This document shows positions 1-7,412 of a stretch of 7,932 nucleotides of DNA, piece by piece. Position 1 is the first letter of the stretch. The number at the start of each line of letters is the position of its first letter. The stretch is from Bacillota bacterium. GTDB lineage: Bacteria; Bacillota; Bacilli; Alicyclobacillales; SLC66. The position numbers and the translations under genes are program-made. The notes under the pieces were generated by a model. The model saw only the letters and a list, made by a program, of their open reading frames with translations. It made no database searches and had not been told where the DNA came from. The DNA lies in contig JAKACR010000124.1 in assembly GCA_021821225.1 (NCBI GenBank), positions 1 to 7,932 on the forward strand, written 5' to 3'.

Positions 1-265
1 GCGGCGGCAGATTCACCACCGCGATCACCTGACGCCCGACGAGCTGTTCCGGCTCGTAGAGCACCGTGAGTTGCGCCGAACTGTCCTTTACGCCGAGCGG
101 CCCGAAATCGATCTCCATCTGAAATGCAGGCTTGCGCGCAGTCGGATGCATCCGCGCGGCGACGACCGTCCCCACCCGGATGTCCAGCGCACAAAATTGC
201 CCGACCGGCATGGTGCTCTCCCCGCCGGCTCCCGCTTCTTGGGTGCTATTCACCGCATCCGTCAT
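1..265 (-). CDS. csaA: CsaA-type tRNA-binding-domain protein (export-related chaperone), 3' end outside window
   Basis: The first 88 codons are present. CsaA is a small homodimeric OB-fold (tRNA_bind family) protein, described in Bacillus as a chaperone linked to protein export; the same fold occurs in tRNA-binding domains of methionyl-tRNA synthetase. Seen here: LDIRVGTVVAA at residues 27-37, ARKPAFQMEIDFG at 43-55, the signature KDSSAQLT at 60-67, and GRQVIAVVNLPP at 77-88, all matching CsaA order. Full-length family members are about 110 aa, so roughly 35 residues are missing. The ATG at 265 follows GGAGGG (273-278) with 7-nt spacing. A second in-frame ATG at 211 (residue 19) follows GGGGAG (218-223) with 6-nt spacing and agrees better with the family's usual N-terminus, so the true start is uncertain. 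It begins 21 bp after the uvrA stop on the same strand with no visible terminator, so it is probably co-transcribed with uvrBA. Confidence 0.9.
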   Translation of the reverse strand, partial: MTDAVNSTQEAGAGGESTMPVGQFCALDIRVGTVVAARMHPTARKPAFQMEIDFGPLGVKDSSAQLTVLYEPEQLVGRQVIAVVNLPP

Positions 266-286
266 GGGGAATCCCTCCAGTCTGCG

Positions 287-3166
287 TCACACCTGGGCGA
301 CCGGATTCAGTTCGCCCGGATTCAGTTCGCCCGCCCGCAGGCGGTCGCGCCGCAGGATGGGAGCCAGATACTGTCCCGTATGCGAGCCTCCGACTTGCGC
401 GAGCTCTTCCGGCGTCCCCGTCGCCACGACCTGTCCGCCCTGATCGCCGCCTTCTGGCCCCAGATCGATCAGGTAGTCGGCCGTCTTGATCACGTCCAGG
501 TTATGCTCGATGACGATCACCGTATCGCCGGCATCCACGAGGCGCTGCAGGACGTGCAACAGCTTCTCGATGTCCGCGACATGCAGCCCCGTCGTCGGCT
601 CATCCAGGATGTACACCGTCTTGCCCGTGCTGCGCCTGTGCAATTCGGATGCCAGCTTCACCCGCTGCGCTTCTCCCCCGGACATCGTCGTGGCCGGCTG
701 GCCGAGACGCATGTAGCCCAGTCCCACCTCCTGCAATGTGCCCAGGCGACGCGCCACGCGCGGTACGTTCTCAAAGTAGACGAGCGCCTCGTCCACCGTC
801 ATGTCAAGCACGTCGGCAATTGATTTTGACTTGTAGTGGACTTCGAGCGTCTCGCGGTTGTACCGCTTGCCCTTGCACACCTCGCACGGGACGTAGACAT
901 CGGGGAGAAAGTGCATCTCGATCTTGATGATCCCGTCGCCGTGGCAGGCCTCGCAGCGCCCTCCGCGGACATTGAAGCTGAACCGACCCTTCTTGTATCC
1001 GCGCACCTTCGCCTCCGTCGTGGCCGCGAAGACATCCCGGATATCGTCAAACACGCCCGTGTAGGTCGCGGGATTGGAGCGCGGCGTCCGCCCGATCGGC
1101 GACTGATCGATGTCGATGACCTTATCGACGTGCTCCAGCCCCTCGATGCTCTCGTACTTGCCAGGCCGCACATGCGCCCCGTTCAATTGTGACGCCAAGG
1201 CCTTGTGCAGAATCTCGTTCACCAGCGTGCTCTTCCCGGAACCCGACACTCCGGTCACGCAGGTGAACACGCCGATTGGAAAGCGAACCGTCACGTTTTT
1301 CAGGTTGTTCTCCCGCGCGCCGCGCAGCATGATTATCCGCTCCCCGACTGGCCTGCGCGCGGGCGGAACAGGCACAAAACGCCGACCGCTCAGATACTGC
1401 CCGGTCAACGAATGCGGATTGTCCATGATGTCCTGAACGCTGCCCTGCGCGACCACGGTGCCGCCGCGTTCGCCCGCTCCCGGGCCGATGTCCAGGATGT
1501 GGTCCGCCGCAAACATCGTGTCCTCATCATGTTCGACCACGATCAACGTATTCCCCAGATCGCGCATGCGCAAAAGCGTGTTCAGCAGGCGGGCGTTGTC
1601 GCGCTGATGCAATCCGATGCTCGGTTCGTCCAGGATGTACAGCACGCCCACCAGGCTTGAGCCGATTTGCGTGGCCAGCCGGATGCGCTGCGCCTCGCCG
1701 CCCGACAGTGTGCCGGCTGAGCGGGCCAGCGTCAGATAGTTCAGACCGACATCGCGCAAAAACCCGAGACGCGATCGGATTTCCTTGAGGATCAGGTTGG
1801 CGATCTGCGCGTCTTTCTCAGACAGCGCCAGTCCGTCAAAAAACGCGAGCGCATCCGTGATCGACTTTGCGGTCACCTGCGCGATATTGTCCGTTCCCAC
1901 GCGGACGGACAGGCTTTCCGGCCGCAGCCTGCGCCCTTGGCACGCCGGGCACGGCCTGCTGCTCATGTACCCCGAGATGAATTCCCGGATATAATCGGAC
2001 GCCGTCTCGCGATAGCGCCGCTCCAGATTGGGCACAATACCCTCATAGGATACTTCCGCCTGTTTGACCTGGCCGAAGTCATTCTCAAATGAAAAGCGGA
2101 CCTTTTCCGTCGGCGCGCCATTTAGCAACCGATTCAGTCCCGCCACGGGCAGTTCGCTTACGGGAACATCCACGCGCAGCCCGAATTGCCGGCACGCGGC
2201 CATCAGCAACTCCGGATAGTACGTCGAGGACGATCCCGCCCAGGGCGTCACGGCTCCGTCGGCAATGGACCGGCCTTGATCGGGAATCACGAGTTGCACG
2301 TCGACCTCCAGCTTCTCCCCGAGACCGAAGCACGCTTCGCAGGCGCCGAACGGACTGTTGAACGAAAACATGCGCGGGCTGAGCTCCGGTACACTGTAAC
2401 CGCAGTTGGGACAGGCGAGGTTCTGGCTGAACAGGATCTCCTCACCGTCGACCACATCCGCCATAACCAGCCCTCCGGAGAGCGACAGGGCCGTCTCCAG
2501 CGAATCCGCCAGGCGCGCGCGGACATCCTCTTTCAGGACAATGCGGTCGACGACCACGGCGATGTTGTGTTTTTTGTTCTTCTCCAGCTTGATCGACCCG
2601 TCCAGTTCACGCAGTTCCCCATCGACGCGCACGCGCACATATCCGCTGCGGGCAAGGTCCTCCAGCATCTTCGCGTGCTCGCCTTTTTTCCCGCTCACCA
2701 CGGGAGCGAGAATCTGCAGGCGCGCACGTTCCGGCAGGGCGAGCAGGCGCTCCACCATCTGGTCGATCGTCTGCGACGATATGGGGATGTTGCATTTTGG
2801 GCAGTGCGGCTTGCCGATGCGCGCGTACAGCAACCGCAGATAATCGTAGATTTCCGTGACCGTGCCGACGGTCGAGCGCGGGTTGCGGCTCGTCGTCTTC
2901 TGGTCAATGCTGATCGCGGGCGACAGGCCCTCGATCGCGTCGACGTCCGGCTTGTCCATCTGGCCGAGAAACTGCCGCGCGTAGGCGGACAACGATTCCA
3001 CATAGCGCCGCTGGCCTTCGGCGTACAGCGTATCGAACGCAAGCGACGACTTGCCCGAGCCGCTCAGCCCTGTCAACACGACGAGGCGGTCGCGCGGAAT
3101 CGTCACATCGATATTTTTCAGATTGTGGACGCGCGCGCCCTTGATCACGATGCTCTCGTGCGCCAT
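287..3166 (-). CDS. uvrA: UvrABC excinuclease subunit A (DNA damage-sensing ABC ATPase)
   Basis: UvrA dimerises, finds helix-distorting DNA lesions and loads UvrB for nucleotide-excision repair in the cytoplasm. As annotated it is 959 aa, close to the usual ~950-960. Seen in order: Walker A GLSGSGKS (33-40); a CPKC pair near 122-125; zinc module CPNC (252-255) with CEAC (276-279); ABC signature LSGGEAQR (487-494); Walker [11 protein letters not shown] (511-520); second Walker [10 protein letters not shown] (639-647); second zinc module CEAC (738-741) with CEVC (761-764); signature MSGGEAQR (828-835); Walker [11 protein letters not shown] (853-862). Both ATPase halves and the zinc ligands are intact. 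The frame is open further upstream to GTG 3199 and ATG 3196, but the ATG at 3166 follows a perfect AGGAGGTG at 9-nt spacing, and the family's N-terminus (IxxKGARxHNLKNI) begins right after it. The C-terminal tail carries a duplicated GELNP segment from a 15-bp tandem repeat. It lies 86 bp downstream of uvrB with no terminator visible. Confidence 0.98.
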   Translation of the reverse strand: MAHESIVIKGARVHNLKNIDVTIPRDRLVVLTGLSGSGKSSLAFDTLYAEGQRRYVESLSAYARQFLGQMDKPDVDAIEGLSPAISIDQKTTSRNPRSTVGTVTEIYDYLRLLYARIGKPHCPKCNIPISSQTIDQMVERLLALPERARLQILAPVVSGKKGEHAKMLEDLARSGYVRVRVDGELRELDGSIKLEKNKKHNIAVVVDRIVLKEDVRARLADSLETALSLSGGLVMADVVDGEEILFSQNLACPNCGYSVPELSPRMFSFNSPFGACEACFGLGEKLEVDVQLVIPDQGRSIADGAVTPWAGSSSTYYPELLMAACRQFGLRVDVPVSELPVAGLNRLLNGAPTEKVRFSFENDFGQVKQAEVSYEGIVPNLERRYRETASDYIREFISGYMSSRPCPACQGRRLRPESLSVRVGTDNIAQVTAKSITDALAFFDGLALSEKDAQIANLILKEIRSRLGFLRDVGLNYLTLARSAGTLSGGEAQRIRLATQIGSSLVGVLYILDEPSIGLHQRDNARLLNTLLRMRDLGNTLIVVEHDEDTMFAADHILDIGPGAGERGGTVVAQGSVQDIMDNPHSLTGQYLSGRRFVPVPPARRPVGERIIMLRGARENNLKNVTVRFPIGVFTCVTGVSGSGKSTLVNEILHKALASQLNGAHVRPGKYESIEGLEHVDKVIDIDQSPIGRTPRSNPATYTGVFDDIRDVFAATTEAKVRGYKKGRFSFNVRGGRCEACHGDGIIKIEMHFLPDVYVPCEVCKGKRYNRETLEVHYKSKSIADVLDMTVDEALVYFENVPRVARRLGTLQEVGLGYMRLGQPATTMSGGEAQRVKLASELHRRSTGKTVYILDEPTTGLHVADIEKLLHVLQRLVDAGDTVIVIEHNLDVIKTADYLIDLGPEGGDQGGQVVATGTPEELAQVGGSHTGQYLAPILRRDRLRAGELNPGELNPVAQV
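301..333. repeat. 15-bp tandem duplication in the uvrA 3' end
   Basis: Two perfect copies of GGATTCAGTTCGCCC (plus-strand reading) lie at 303-317 and 318-332. The identity extends a little at both ends, so the repeat region spans 301-333 (about 2.2 units). It is in frame with uvrA and encodes the repeated GELNP at the extreme C-terminus, beyond the conserved domains. It looks like a replication-slippage product and is probably tolerated because the tail is variable in UvrA. Confidence 0.85.
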
Positions 3167-3175
3167 ATCCGGCGG

Positions 3176-3183
3176 CACCTCCT
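3176..3183 (-). promoter_or_regulatory. Ribosome binding site deciding the uvrA start
   Basis: AGGAGGTG on the minus strand, a full-length anti-16S match, ends 9 nt before the ATG at 3166. It lies inside the longer open frame that begins at 3199, which argues that the upstream GTG/ATG codons are not the main start. A weaker GGGGAG lies 5 nt before the ATG at 3196, so some initiation there cannot be excluded. Confidence 0.75.
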
Positions 3184-3252
3184 CTGGGGACTTCATCACT
3201 GCTCCCCTCTGTCCGTCGTGCGACCGTCTCCCGGCTGTCGTCCGCGCATCGA

Positions 3253-5238
3253 TCAGGATGTCGCGGACAGCTCGATCAGAATGTCCCGTAATTCGGCCGC
3301 CCGCTCAAACTGCAGCGCCCGCGCCGCCTCTTTCATCTCATGTTCCAGCCGCTTGGCCATGTCCGCGCGCTCCGCCCTGGTCAGACGGTTCATCTTCGCG
3401 GACAGTTCCTCTCCGTCCGCCATGGGTTTCACCGCCTCAATCACGTCCCGCACCGCTTTGCGGATGGTCTGCGGCGTGATGCCGTGCGCCTCGTTGTACG
3501 CGGACTGGATCTGCCGACGGCGGTTCGTCTCGTCGATGGCGACCCGCATCGAGTCGGTCGTCGCATCCGCGTACATGATGACCTCCCCGCCGGCATGGCG
3601 CGCCGCGCGCCCGATCGTCTGGATGAGCGAACGCTCGGCGCGCAAGAAGCCTTCCTTGTCCGCGTCCAGAATCGCCACGAGCGATACCTCGGGCAGGTCG
3701 AGGCCCTCGCGCAGCAGATTGATCCCGACAAGGACATCGAACACGCCAAGCCGCAGGTCGCGCAGGATCGCCATGCGTTCGAGCGTCTTGATGTCGCTGT
3801 GCAGATAGCGCACCTTGATCCCGCTCTCCTTCAGGTAATCCGTGAGATCCTCCGCCATCTTCTTCGTGAGCGTCGTTACGAGCACGCGCTCTTCGCGCGC
3901 AATGCGCCGGCGCGCCTCGCTGATCAAATCGTCGATCTGCCCCTTGATGGACCGCACGTGAATGAGTGGATCGAGCAGCCCCGTCGGACGGATGATCTGC
4001 TCCACAATCACACCGCTCTCCCGTCGCTCGTAGTCGCCCGGAGTCGCGGAGACAAACACGGTCTGGTACTTGTAGCGCCCCAGTTCCTCAAAGCGCAGGG
4101 GCCGGTTGTCGGCCGCGGAGGGAAGCCGGAAGCCGTGTTCGATCAACGTGAGTTTGCGTGTCCGGTCGCCGCCGTACATGCCGTGCAATTGCGGGATGGT
4201 GACGTGCGACTCATCGATCACGAGCAAAAAATTCTCGGGAAAATAATCAAACAGCGTGAACGGAGGCTCTCCCTCTTTGCGCCCGTCCAGATGGCGCGAA
4301 TAGTTTTCGATCCCGGAACAGAATCCGACCTCTTGCATCATTTCAATATCGTAGTTCGTCCGCTGTTCAAGCCGCTGCGCCTCAAGCAACTTGCCCCGCG
4401 ACCGCAGTTCGGCCAAGCGTTCGGCAAGTTCCGCACGGATATCCGTGATGGCGCGCGCGATCGTCTCCCCTGAAGAGACAAAGTGTGACGCCGGAAAGAT
4501 CGCCACATGCTCTCGCCGTCCGAGCACTTCGCCGGACACGATGTCGATCTCCGTGATCCGTTCCACCTCATCGCCGAAAAACTCCACGCGGATCGCCTGC
4601 TCCCCACGCGAAGCGGGAACGATCTCCAGCACATCGCCGCGCACACGAAAAGTGCCGCGGACAAAATTGACATCGTTCCGGTCGTACTGCATGTCCACAA
4701 GCCTGCGCAGCACTTCGTTGCGCGGCCGTTCGGAACCGATACGCAATGACAGCACATTCTCCCGGTAGCGGTCCGGATTGCCCAGACCGAAGATGCTCGA
4801 CACACTCGCCACGACCAGGACGTCGTTGCGCTCGATCAACGCGCTCGTCGCGGCGTGCCTGAGTTTGTCGATCTCGTCGTTGATCTTCGCATCCTTTTCG
4901 ATAAACGTGTCCGATTGCGGAATATACGCCTCCGGCTGATAATAATCATAGTAGCTGACGAAGTACTCGACCGCATTGTGCGGAAAAAATTCCTTGAATT
5001 CCGAGGTCAACTGCGCGGCCAGCGTCTTGTTGTGCGCGATCACGAGCGTCGGCCTGTCCACCTCGGCCACGACATTTGCGATGGTGAAAGTCTTGCCCGA
5101 ACCCGTGACGCCGAGCAGCGTCTGGAACCGCCTGTTTTCCCTGATGCCGTCGACCAGTCGCTCGATCGCCAGCGGTTGGTCCCCCGTCGGTCTGTATTCG
5201 GCTTCCAACTGAAAATGACCCGGCAAAACAGAGTGCAC
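3253..5238 (-). CDS. uvrB: UvrABC excinuclease subunit B (damage-verifying helicase-like subunit)
   Basis: UvrB receives the lesion from UvrA, verifies it by inserting a beta-hairpin between the strands, and recruits UvrC for incision. With a GTG start at 5238 the protein is 661 aa, the same length as I recall for B. subtilis UvrB. Seen in order: Walker A GVTGSGKT (43-50); the Tyr-rich beta-hairpin [14 protein letters not shown] (92-105); helicase motif II DESH (342-345); VSATPGDYE (396-404); [15 protein letters not shown] (504-518); QTIGRAARH (540-548); and a C-terminal UVR motif near 630-654 that contacts UvrB or UvrC partners. No catalytic motif is missing. In-frame ATGs at 5298 and 5274 exist, but 5298 falls in the SOS box and 5274 overlaps the TATAAT, while the GTG at 5238 follows AAAGGAG at 9-nt spacing. 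It is the first gene of a likely uvrB-uvrA(-csaA) operon. Confidence 0.97.
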   Translation of the reverse strand: MHSVLPGHFQLEAEYRPTGDQPLAIERLVDGIRENRRFQTLLGVTGSGKTFTIANVVAEVDRPTLVIAHNKTLAAQLTSEFKEFFPHNAVEYFVSYYDYYQPEAYIPQSDTFIEKDAKINDEIDKLRHAATSALIERNDVLVVASVSSIFGLGNPDRYRENVLSLRIGSERPRNEVLRRLVDMQYDRNDVNFVRGTFRVRGDVLEIVPASRGEQAIRVEFFGDEVERITEIDIVSGEVLGRREHVAIFPASHFVSSGETIARAITDIRAELAERLAELRSRGKLLEAQRLEQRTNYDIEMMQEVGFCSGIENYSRHLDGRKEGEPPFTLFDYFPENFLLVIDESHVTIPQLHGMYGGDRTRKLTLIEHGFRLPSAADNRPLRFEELGRYKYQTVFVSATPGDYERRESGVIVEQIIRPTGLLDPLIHVRSIKGQIDDLISEARRRIAREERVLVTTLTKKMAEDLTDYLKESGIKVRYLHSDIKTLERMAILRDLRLGVFDVLVGINLLREGLDLPEVSLVAILDADKEGFLRAERSLIQTIGRAARHAGGEVIMYADATTDSMRVAIDETNRRRQIQSAYNEAHGITPQTIRKAVRDVIEAVKPMADGEELSAKMNRLTRAERADMAKRLEHEMKEAARALQFERAAELRDILIELSATS

Positions 5239-5247
5239 GTCTCCACA

Positions 5248-5254
5248 CTCCTTT
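5248..5254 (-). promoter_or_regulatory. Ribosome binding site deciding the uvrB start (GTG)
   Basis: AAAGGAG on the minus strand ends 9 nt before the GTG at 5238. It is the best-placed Shine-Dalgarno sequence for a protein starting [15 protein letters not shown], whose length fits the family. It lies downstream of the putative -10 box, so it would be included in the mRNA. Confidence 0.7.
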
Positions 5255-5272
5255 ATCCCGCTGTACTCCTCC

Positions 5273-5278
5273 ATTATA
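5273..5278 (-). promoter_or_regulatory. Putative -10 element of the uvrB promoter
   Basis: A perfect TATAAT on the minus strand, within TATATAATGG. Transcription would start near 5266, giving a leader of about 28 nt before the GTG at 5238. No good -35 hexamer is visible at 16-18 bp spacing (the sequence there is CGTATG), and this position is covered by the SOS box. A TTGAAC at 5306-5311 is 27 bp away, which is too far. The match is exact but the promoter is unproven. Confidence 0.5.
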
Positions 5279-5291
5279 TACGATCCATGTG

Positions 5292-5305
5292 CGACCATAC
5301 GTTCG
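5292..5305 (-). promoter_or_regulatory. LexA/DinR SOS box upstream of uvrB
   Basis: Minus-strand CGAACGTATGGTCG matches the Gram-positive palindrome CGAAC-N4-GTTCG at 9 of 10 specified bases (the right arm GGTCG has one change). It covers the expected -35 position of the TATAAT at 5273-5278, where a bound repressor would block RNA polymerase. UvrB (DinA) is a known SOS gene in B. subtilis, so both sequence and location agree. The sequence match and placement are seen; LexA binding is inferred. Confidence 0.75.
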
Positions 5306-5308
5306 GTT

Positions 5309-5322
5309 CAAACTCCGGTTCT
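5309..5322 (-). promoter_or_regulatory. Possible second, weaker SOS-like box
   Basis: Minus-strand AGAACCGGAGTTTG keeps the core GAAC-N4-GTTY and matches CGAAC-N4-GTTCG at 8 of 10 bases. Its centre is 17 bp from the centre of the stronger box. It sits just after the motA stop codon. On its own it would be marginal, and its adjacency to a better box is what makes it worth listing. Confidence 0.35.
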
Positions 5323-5327
5323 GTCCC

Positions 5328-6155
5328 CTACGCGTTGTCGGCGCCTGCCTGAACCTGCGAAGACTCGTCTCTGGGAGTATGCGCGGATGGTTCATCCCTG
5401 GCAACGCGCTCGCGGGGCGCAAGAAAGACGGCCAGCTTCTGCCGCAGGATGAGCGGATTCTCGCCCGCCTGGATCGACACGATCCCCTCCATGATCAATT
5501 CCTTCACAAGCAGTTCCTGTTTCGAGCGCTGCTTCAGCTTGCTTGCGATCGGCAGCCATACGAGATTGGCGCTTCCCACCCCGTACAGGGTCGCAATGAA
5601 CGCCGTCGCGATCAGCGGGCCGAGCCGACTCACGTTGGACAGATTGCCGAGCACGTGGATCAACCCCATGACCGTCCCGATGATGCCCATGGTAGGCGCA
5701 AAGCCGCCCGCCGCTTCGAAGATCGCCGCGCCCGCTTCATGTCGATTCTCCACAAACTGGATGTCCGTCTCCAGTACGCTGCGCACCAGTCCAGGATCGA
5801 CACCGTCGACGATCATCTGCACACCATTGCGGAAAAACGGGTCCTCATACTGCTCCACCCGTTCCTCAAGAGAGAGAATTCCCTCTCGCCTGGCCAGCGC
5901 CGCCAATTCTGCAAGTTCGTCGATCGTGCGCCTGGCGTCGGTCGATTTGCCGAAGAATGCAACACGCAACAACGCCCCGACGGATTTCAATTGATCCGGC
6001 GGAAATGAGATGATCGTCGCGCCGATCGTCCCCCCAAACACGATGATCCCGGCGGACAGCCCCAGCAACGCGCCAACCGACCCGCCCTCCATGACAAAGG
6101 CCACGATGAGCGAGAACACGCCAAGCAATAATCCCAAGAGTGTCGTCAAATCCAT
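5328..6155 (-). CDS. motA: MotA/MotP-family flagellar motor stator protein
   Basis: This is an inner-membrane stator subunit which, with a MotB-type partner, conducts H+ or Na+ and drives flagellar rotation. The 275 aa fit the family (270-295). Seen: membrane segments near 3-23 and 28-50; a large cytoplasmic loop with LARREGILSLEE (87-98), which carries the conserved Arg and Glu that contact the rotor protein FliG; ENRHEAGAAIFEAAGGFAPTMG (136-157) with the channel-region Pro154; membrane segments near 152-172 and 180-205; and the signature ATLYGVGSAN...LPIASKLK, with the second key Pro202. The GVGSANLVWLPIA stretch is somewhat MotP/PomA-like, so Na+ coupling is possible, but ion choice cannot be read here. 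The ATG at 6155 follows GAGGAG with 10-nt spacing; the open frame also reaches a TTG at 6173 that overlaps that site. No motB follows: the next gene is uvrB. The last ~25 residues are polar and variable. Confidence 0.93.
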   Translation of the reverse strand: MDLTTLLGLLLGVFSLIVAFVMEGGSVGALLGLSAGIIVFGGTIGATIISFPPDQLKSVGALLRVAFFGKSTDARRTIDELAELAALARREGILSLEERVEQYEDPFFRNGVQMIVDGVDPGLVRSVLETDIQFVENRHEAGAAIFEAAGGFAPTMGIIGTVMGLIHVLGNLSNVSRLGPLIATAFIATLYGVGSANLVWLPIASKLKQRSKQELLVKELIMEGIVSIQAGENPLILRQKLAVFLAPRERVARDEPSAHTPRDESSQVQAGADNA

Positions 6156-6165
6156 CAAGTCTATA

Positions 6166-6171
6166 CTCCTC
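6166..6171 (-). promoter_or_regulatory. Ribosome binding site of motA
   Basis: GAGGAG on the minus strand, 10 nt before the ATG at 6155 (and 7 nt before an in-frame TTG at 6158). It rules against the far upstream TTG at 6173, which would overlap it. A TATAAT at 6173-6178 directly abuts this site. If that were a working -10 box, transcription would start within or just after the GAGGAG, so the two signals are hard to use together. Confidence 0.65.
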
Positions 6172-6203
6172 AATTATATTGATATAACCACTCCATCGGA
6201 TGA

Positions 6204-7412
6204 TCAGCGCGCCGAGCGAAACGCCGGCTTGCGAACGCGCCACCAGCGCCACAGCCACTGCATGACGCGCACACTGTGCACTTCCATGTACGCATGGGCC
6301 CGTTCATCCGGCACGGCGATGATGCCGAGCTGGTGCGGATCCCGATGGTAGACAGGCATCCCGACAAAGCGCGCCTCTTTGCGCTCATCCAGCACTTCCA
6401 TCTTCACATAAGCCGGATTCTGATCGATCGCAAAATGGATATCGTATGAACTGTTGACCGGCGTGGCGCCGATCCTGCGCAACACTTCGCCAGGTTGCAG
6501 TCCCATGGCGTGCGCCGGACTTCCCGCAATGACCGCAAGAATGCGAACACCCCGCGCAGGACGGACATAGAGCGGGCTATCTTCCCATTCCCGCCGCCGG
6601 ATGGCCGCGTACAGCATACCGTGCGCCGTGAACGCCAATACCGCGGACACCGCCAGAACCCAGGGCCGCCAGAGCGACAGGAGCGCAAGCGCCGTCACCA
6701 GGGCGCCGTACAGAATCACCGCCGTTCCCGCTTTGCGGCTCACGTCGCGCGGCAGAGAACCGACCGCCATACCGCCAAAGCCGATCAACACAGGGAAAGG
6801 CAGCGGCGTCCCCGTCGCCGTAAGCAGGACCAGCGGCACAGGCCAGAATTTCTGAAGGACGTAAGCGCCCACGGTCTGTCCGCGCCGACTGCGCACAAAG
6901 AGCGGACTTGCTCCGCGATGGCCGGAGAACAGCACCAGCACCCCTTCCGCGATATGCAACACGCCTGCCAAGAAAAGCAAGGAACGTCCATGGACAAAAG
7001 GCAGTGTGGCCAGAGGTCCCCATAGCCGGCCTCCGTGCCCCGCAAATGCCGCCGCCGCCACATGAGCCAGCGCAAGGGTGGACGCGGCGTACGCCACGCA
7101 AGCGTAACGCACGTCGATCAGCGCCAGGACGCCAAGCACGCCCCACATCCACAGTGTATCGTACCTGCCGATCACAACGCCCAAGGCCAACAATCCCGCC
7201 GTCAACACAATGCCCGCAAGCAGCGCGAACGCCAGTGAGGCCAGCCAATCGCGCAGAACGGACGTGACGCGCACACCGAACGACGCGCGCTCGACGCGCT
7301 GGATCCGCTTGTACTGCAGCCAGACAAAAAGCACCATGGCAAGGTAAATCCATGGTGATCGCGCGAGGGCGCCGTAGCCTGCGGCCGCCTGCCAAAAGAG
7401 ATTCAATTCCAT
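6204..7412 (-). CDS. MinJ-like polytopic membrane protein with C-terminal PDZ domain
   Basis: A 402-aa protein with a hydrophobic N-terminal two-thirds and a PDZ domain. Membrane segments are likely near 20-33, 56-81, 87-120 (perhaps two), 145-162, 190-218, 229-248 and 250-270. The PDZ domain (about 285-345) shows VRILAVIAGSPAHAMGLQPGEVLRRIG, the usual ligand-groove and GSPA-x3-GL pattern. A basic, Trp-rich end follows (WLWRWWRVRKPAFR). Size, layout and position between a CtpB-type protease and uvrBA resemble B. subtilis MinJ, which links DivIVA to MinD at poles and septa and is needed for division-site selection and swarming. That role is inferred from architecture and gene order, not from residue-level proof. 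The ATG at 7412 has GGAAGG only 3 nt away; a TTG two codons on (7406) has AAGGA at a better 8-nt spacing. It begins 84 bp after the protease stop and ends 48 bp before motA. Confidence 0.82.
   Translation of the reverse strand: MELNLFWQAAAGYGALARSPWIYLAMVLFVWLQYKRIQRVERASFGVRVTSVLRDWLASLAFALLAGIVLTAGLLALGVVIGRYDTLWMWGVLGVLALIDVRYACVAYAASTLALAHVAAAAFAGHGGRLWGPLATLPFVHGRSLLFLAGVLHIAEGVLVLFSGHRGASPLFVRSRRGQTVGAYVLQKFWPVPLVLLTATGTPLPFPVLIGFGGMAVGSLPRDVSRKAGTAVILYGALVTALALLSLWRPWVLAVSAVLAFTAHGMLYAAIRRREWEDSPLYVRPARGVRILAVIAGSPAHAMGLQPGEVLRRIGATPVNSSYDIHFAIDQNPAYVKMEVLDERKEARFVGMPVYHRDPHQLGIIAVPDERAHAYMEVHSVRVMQWLWRWWRVRKPAFRSAR

Noticed and set aside
71..823. 250-codon plus-strand frame at the left end
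   Set aside because: Antisense to csaA and the uvrA 3' end; no recognisable motifs, and the conserved proteins are on the other strand.
3255..3289. Near-repeat (ATCAGGATGTC / ATCAGAATGTC) at the uvrB 3' end
   Set aside because: Short, imperfect and within codons for the conserved UvrB C-terminus (DILIELS) and stop; likely chance.
2186..3808. 540-codon open frame on the plus strand spanning uvrA, the gap and uvrB
   Set aside because: It is antisense to two clearly conserved genes, crosses their intergenic gap, and has an Arg/His-rich composition with no domain. Long antisense frames are expected in GC-rich coding DNA.
3340..4473. 377-codon plus-strand frame inside uvrB
   Set aside because: Antisense shadow of uvrB helicase motifs; no independent start signal or domain was seen.
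5306..5311. TTGAAC as a -35 box for the uvrB promoter
   Set aside because: The spacer to TATAAT is 27 bp, far from 16-18 bp, and no alternative -10 of quality lies 17 bp downstream of it.
5306..5330. Terminator after motA
   Set aside because: The stretch has repeated GAACCG words but no GC hairpin followed by a T run, so read-through into uvrB remains possible.
5289..6008. 239-codon plus-strand frame over motA
   Set aside because: Shadow of motA; low-complexity Arg/His/Gln-rich product without family resemblance.
6156..6240. SigD-type (flagellar) promoter upstream of motA
   Set aside because: TCCGATGG is only a partial match to GCCGATAT and no TAAA lies at the required distance.
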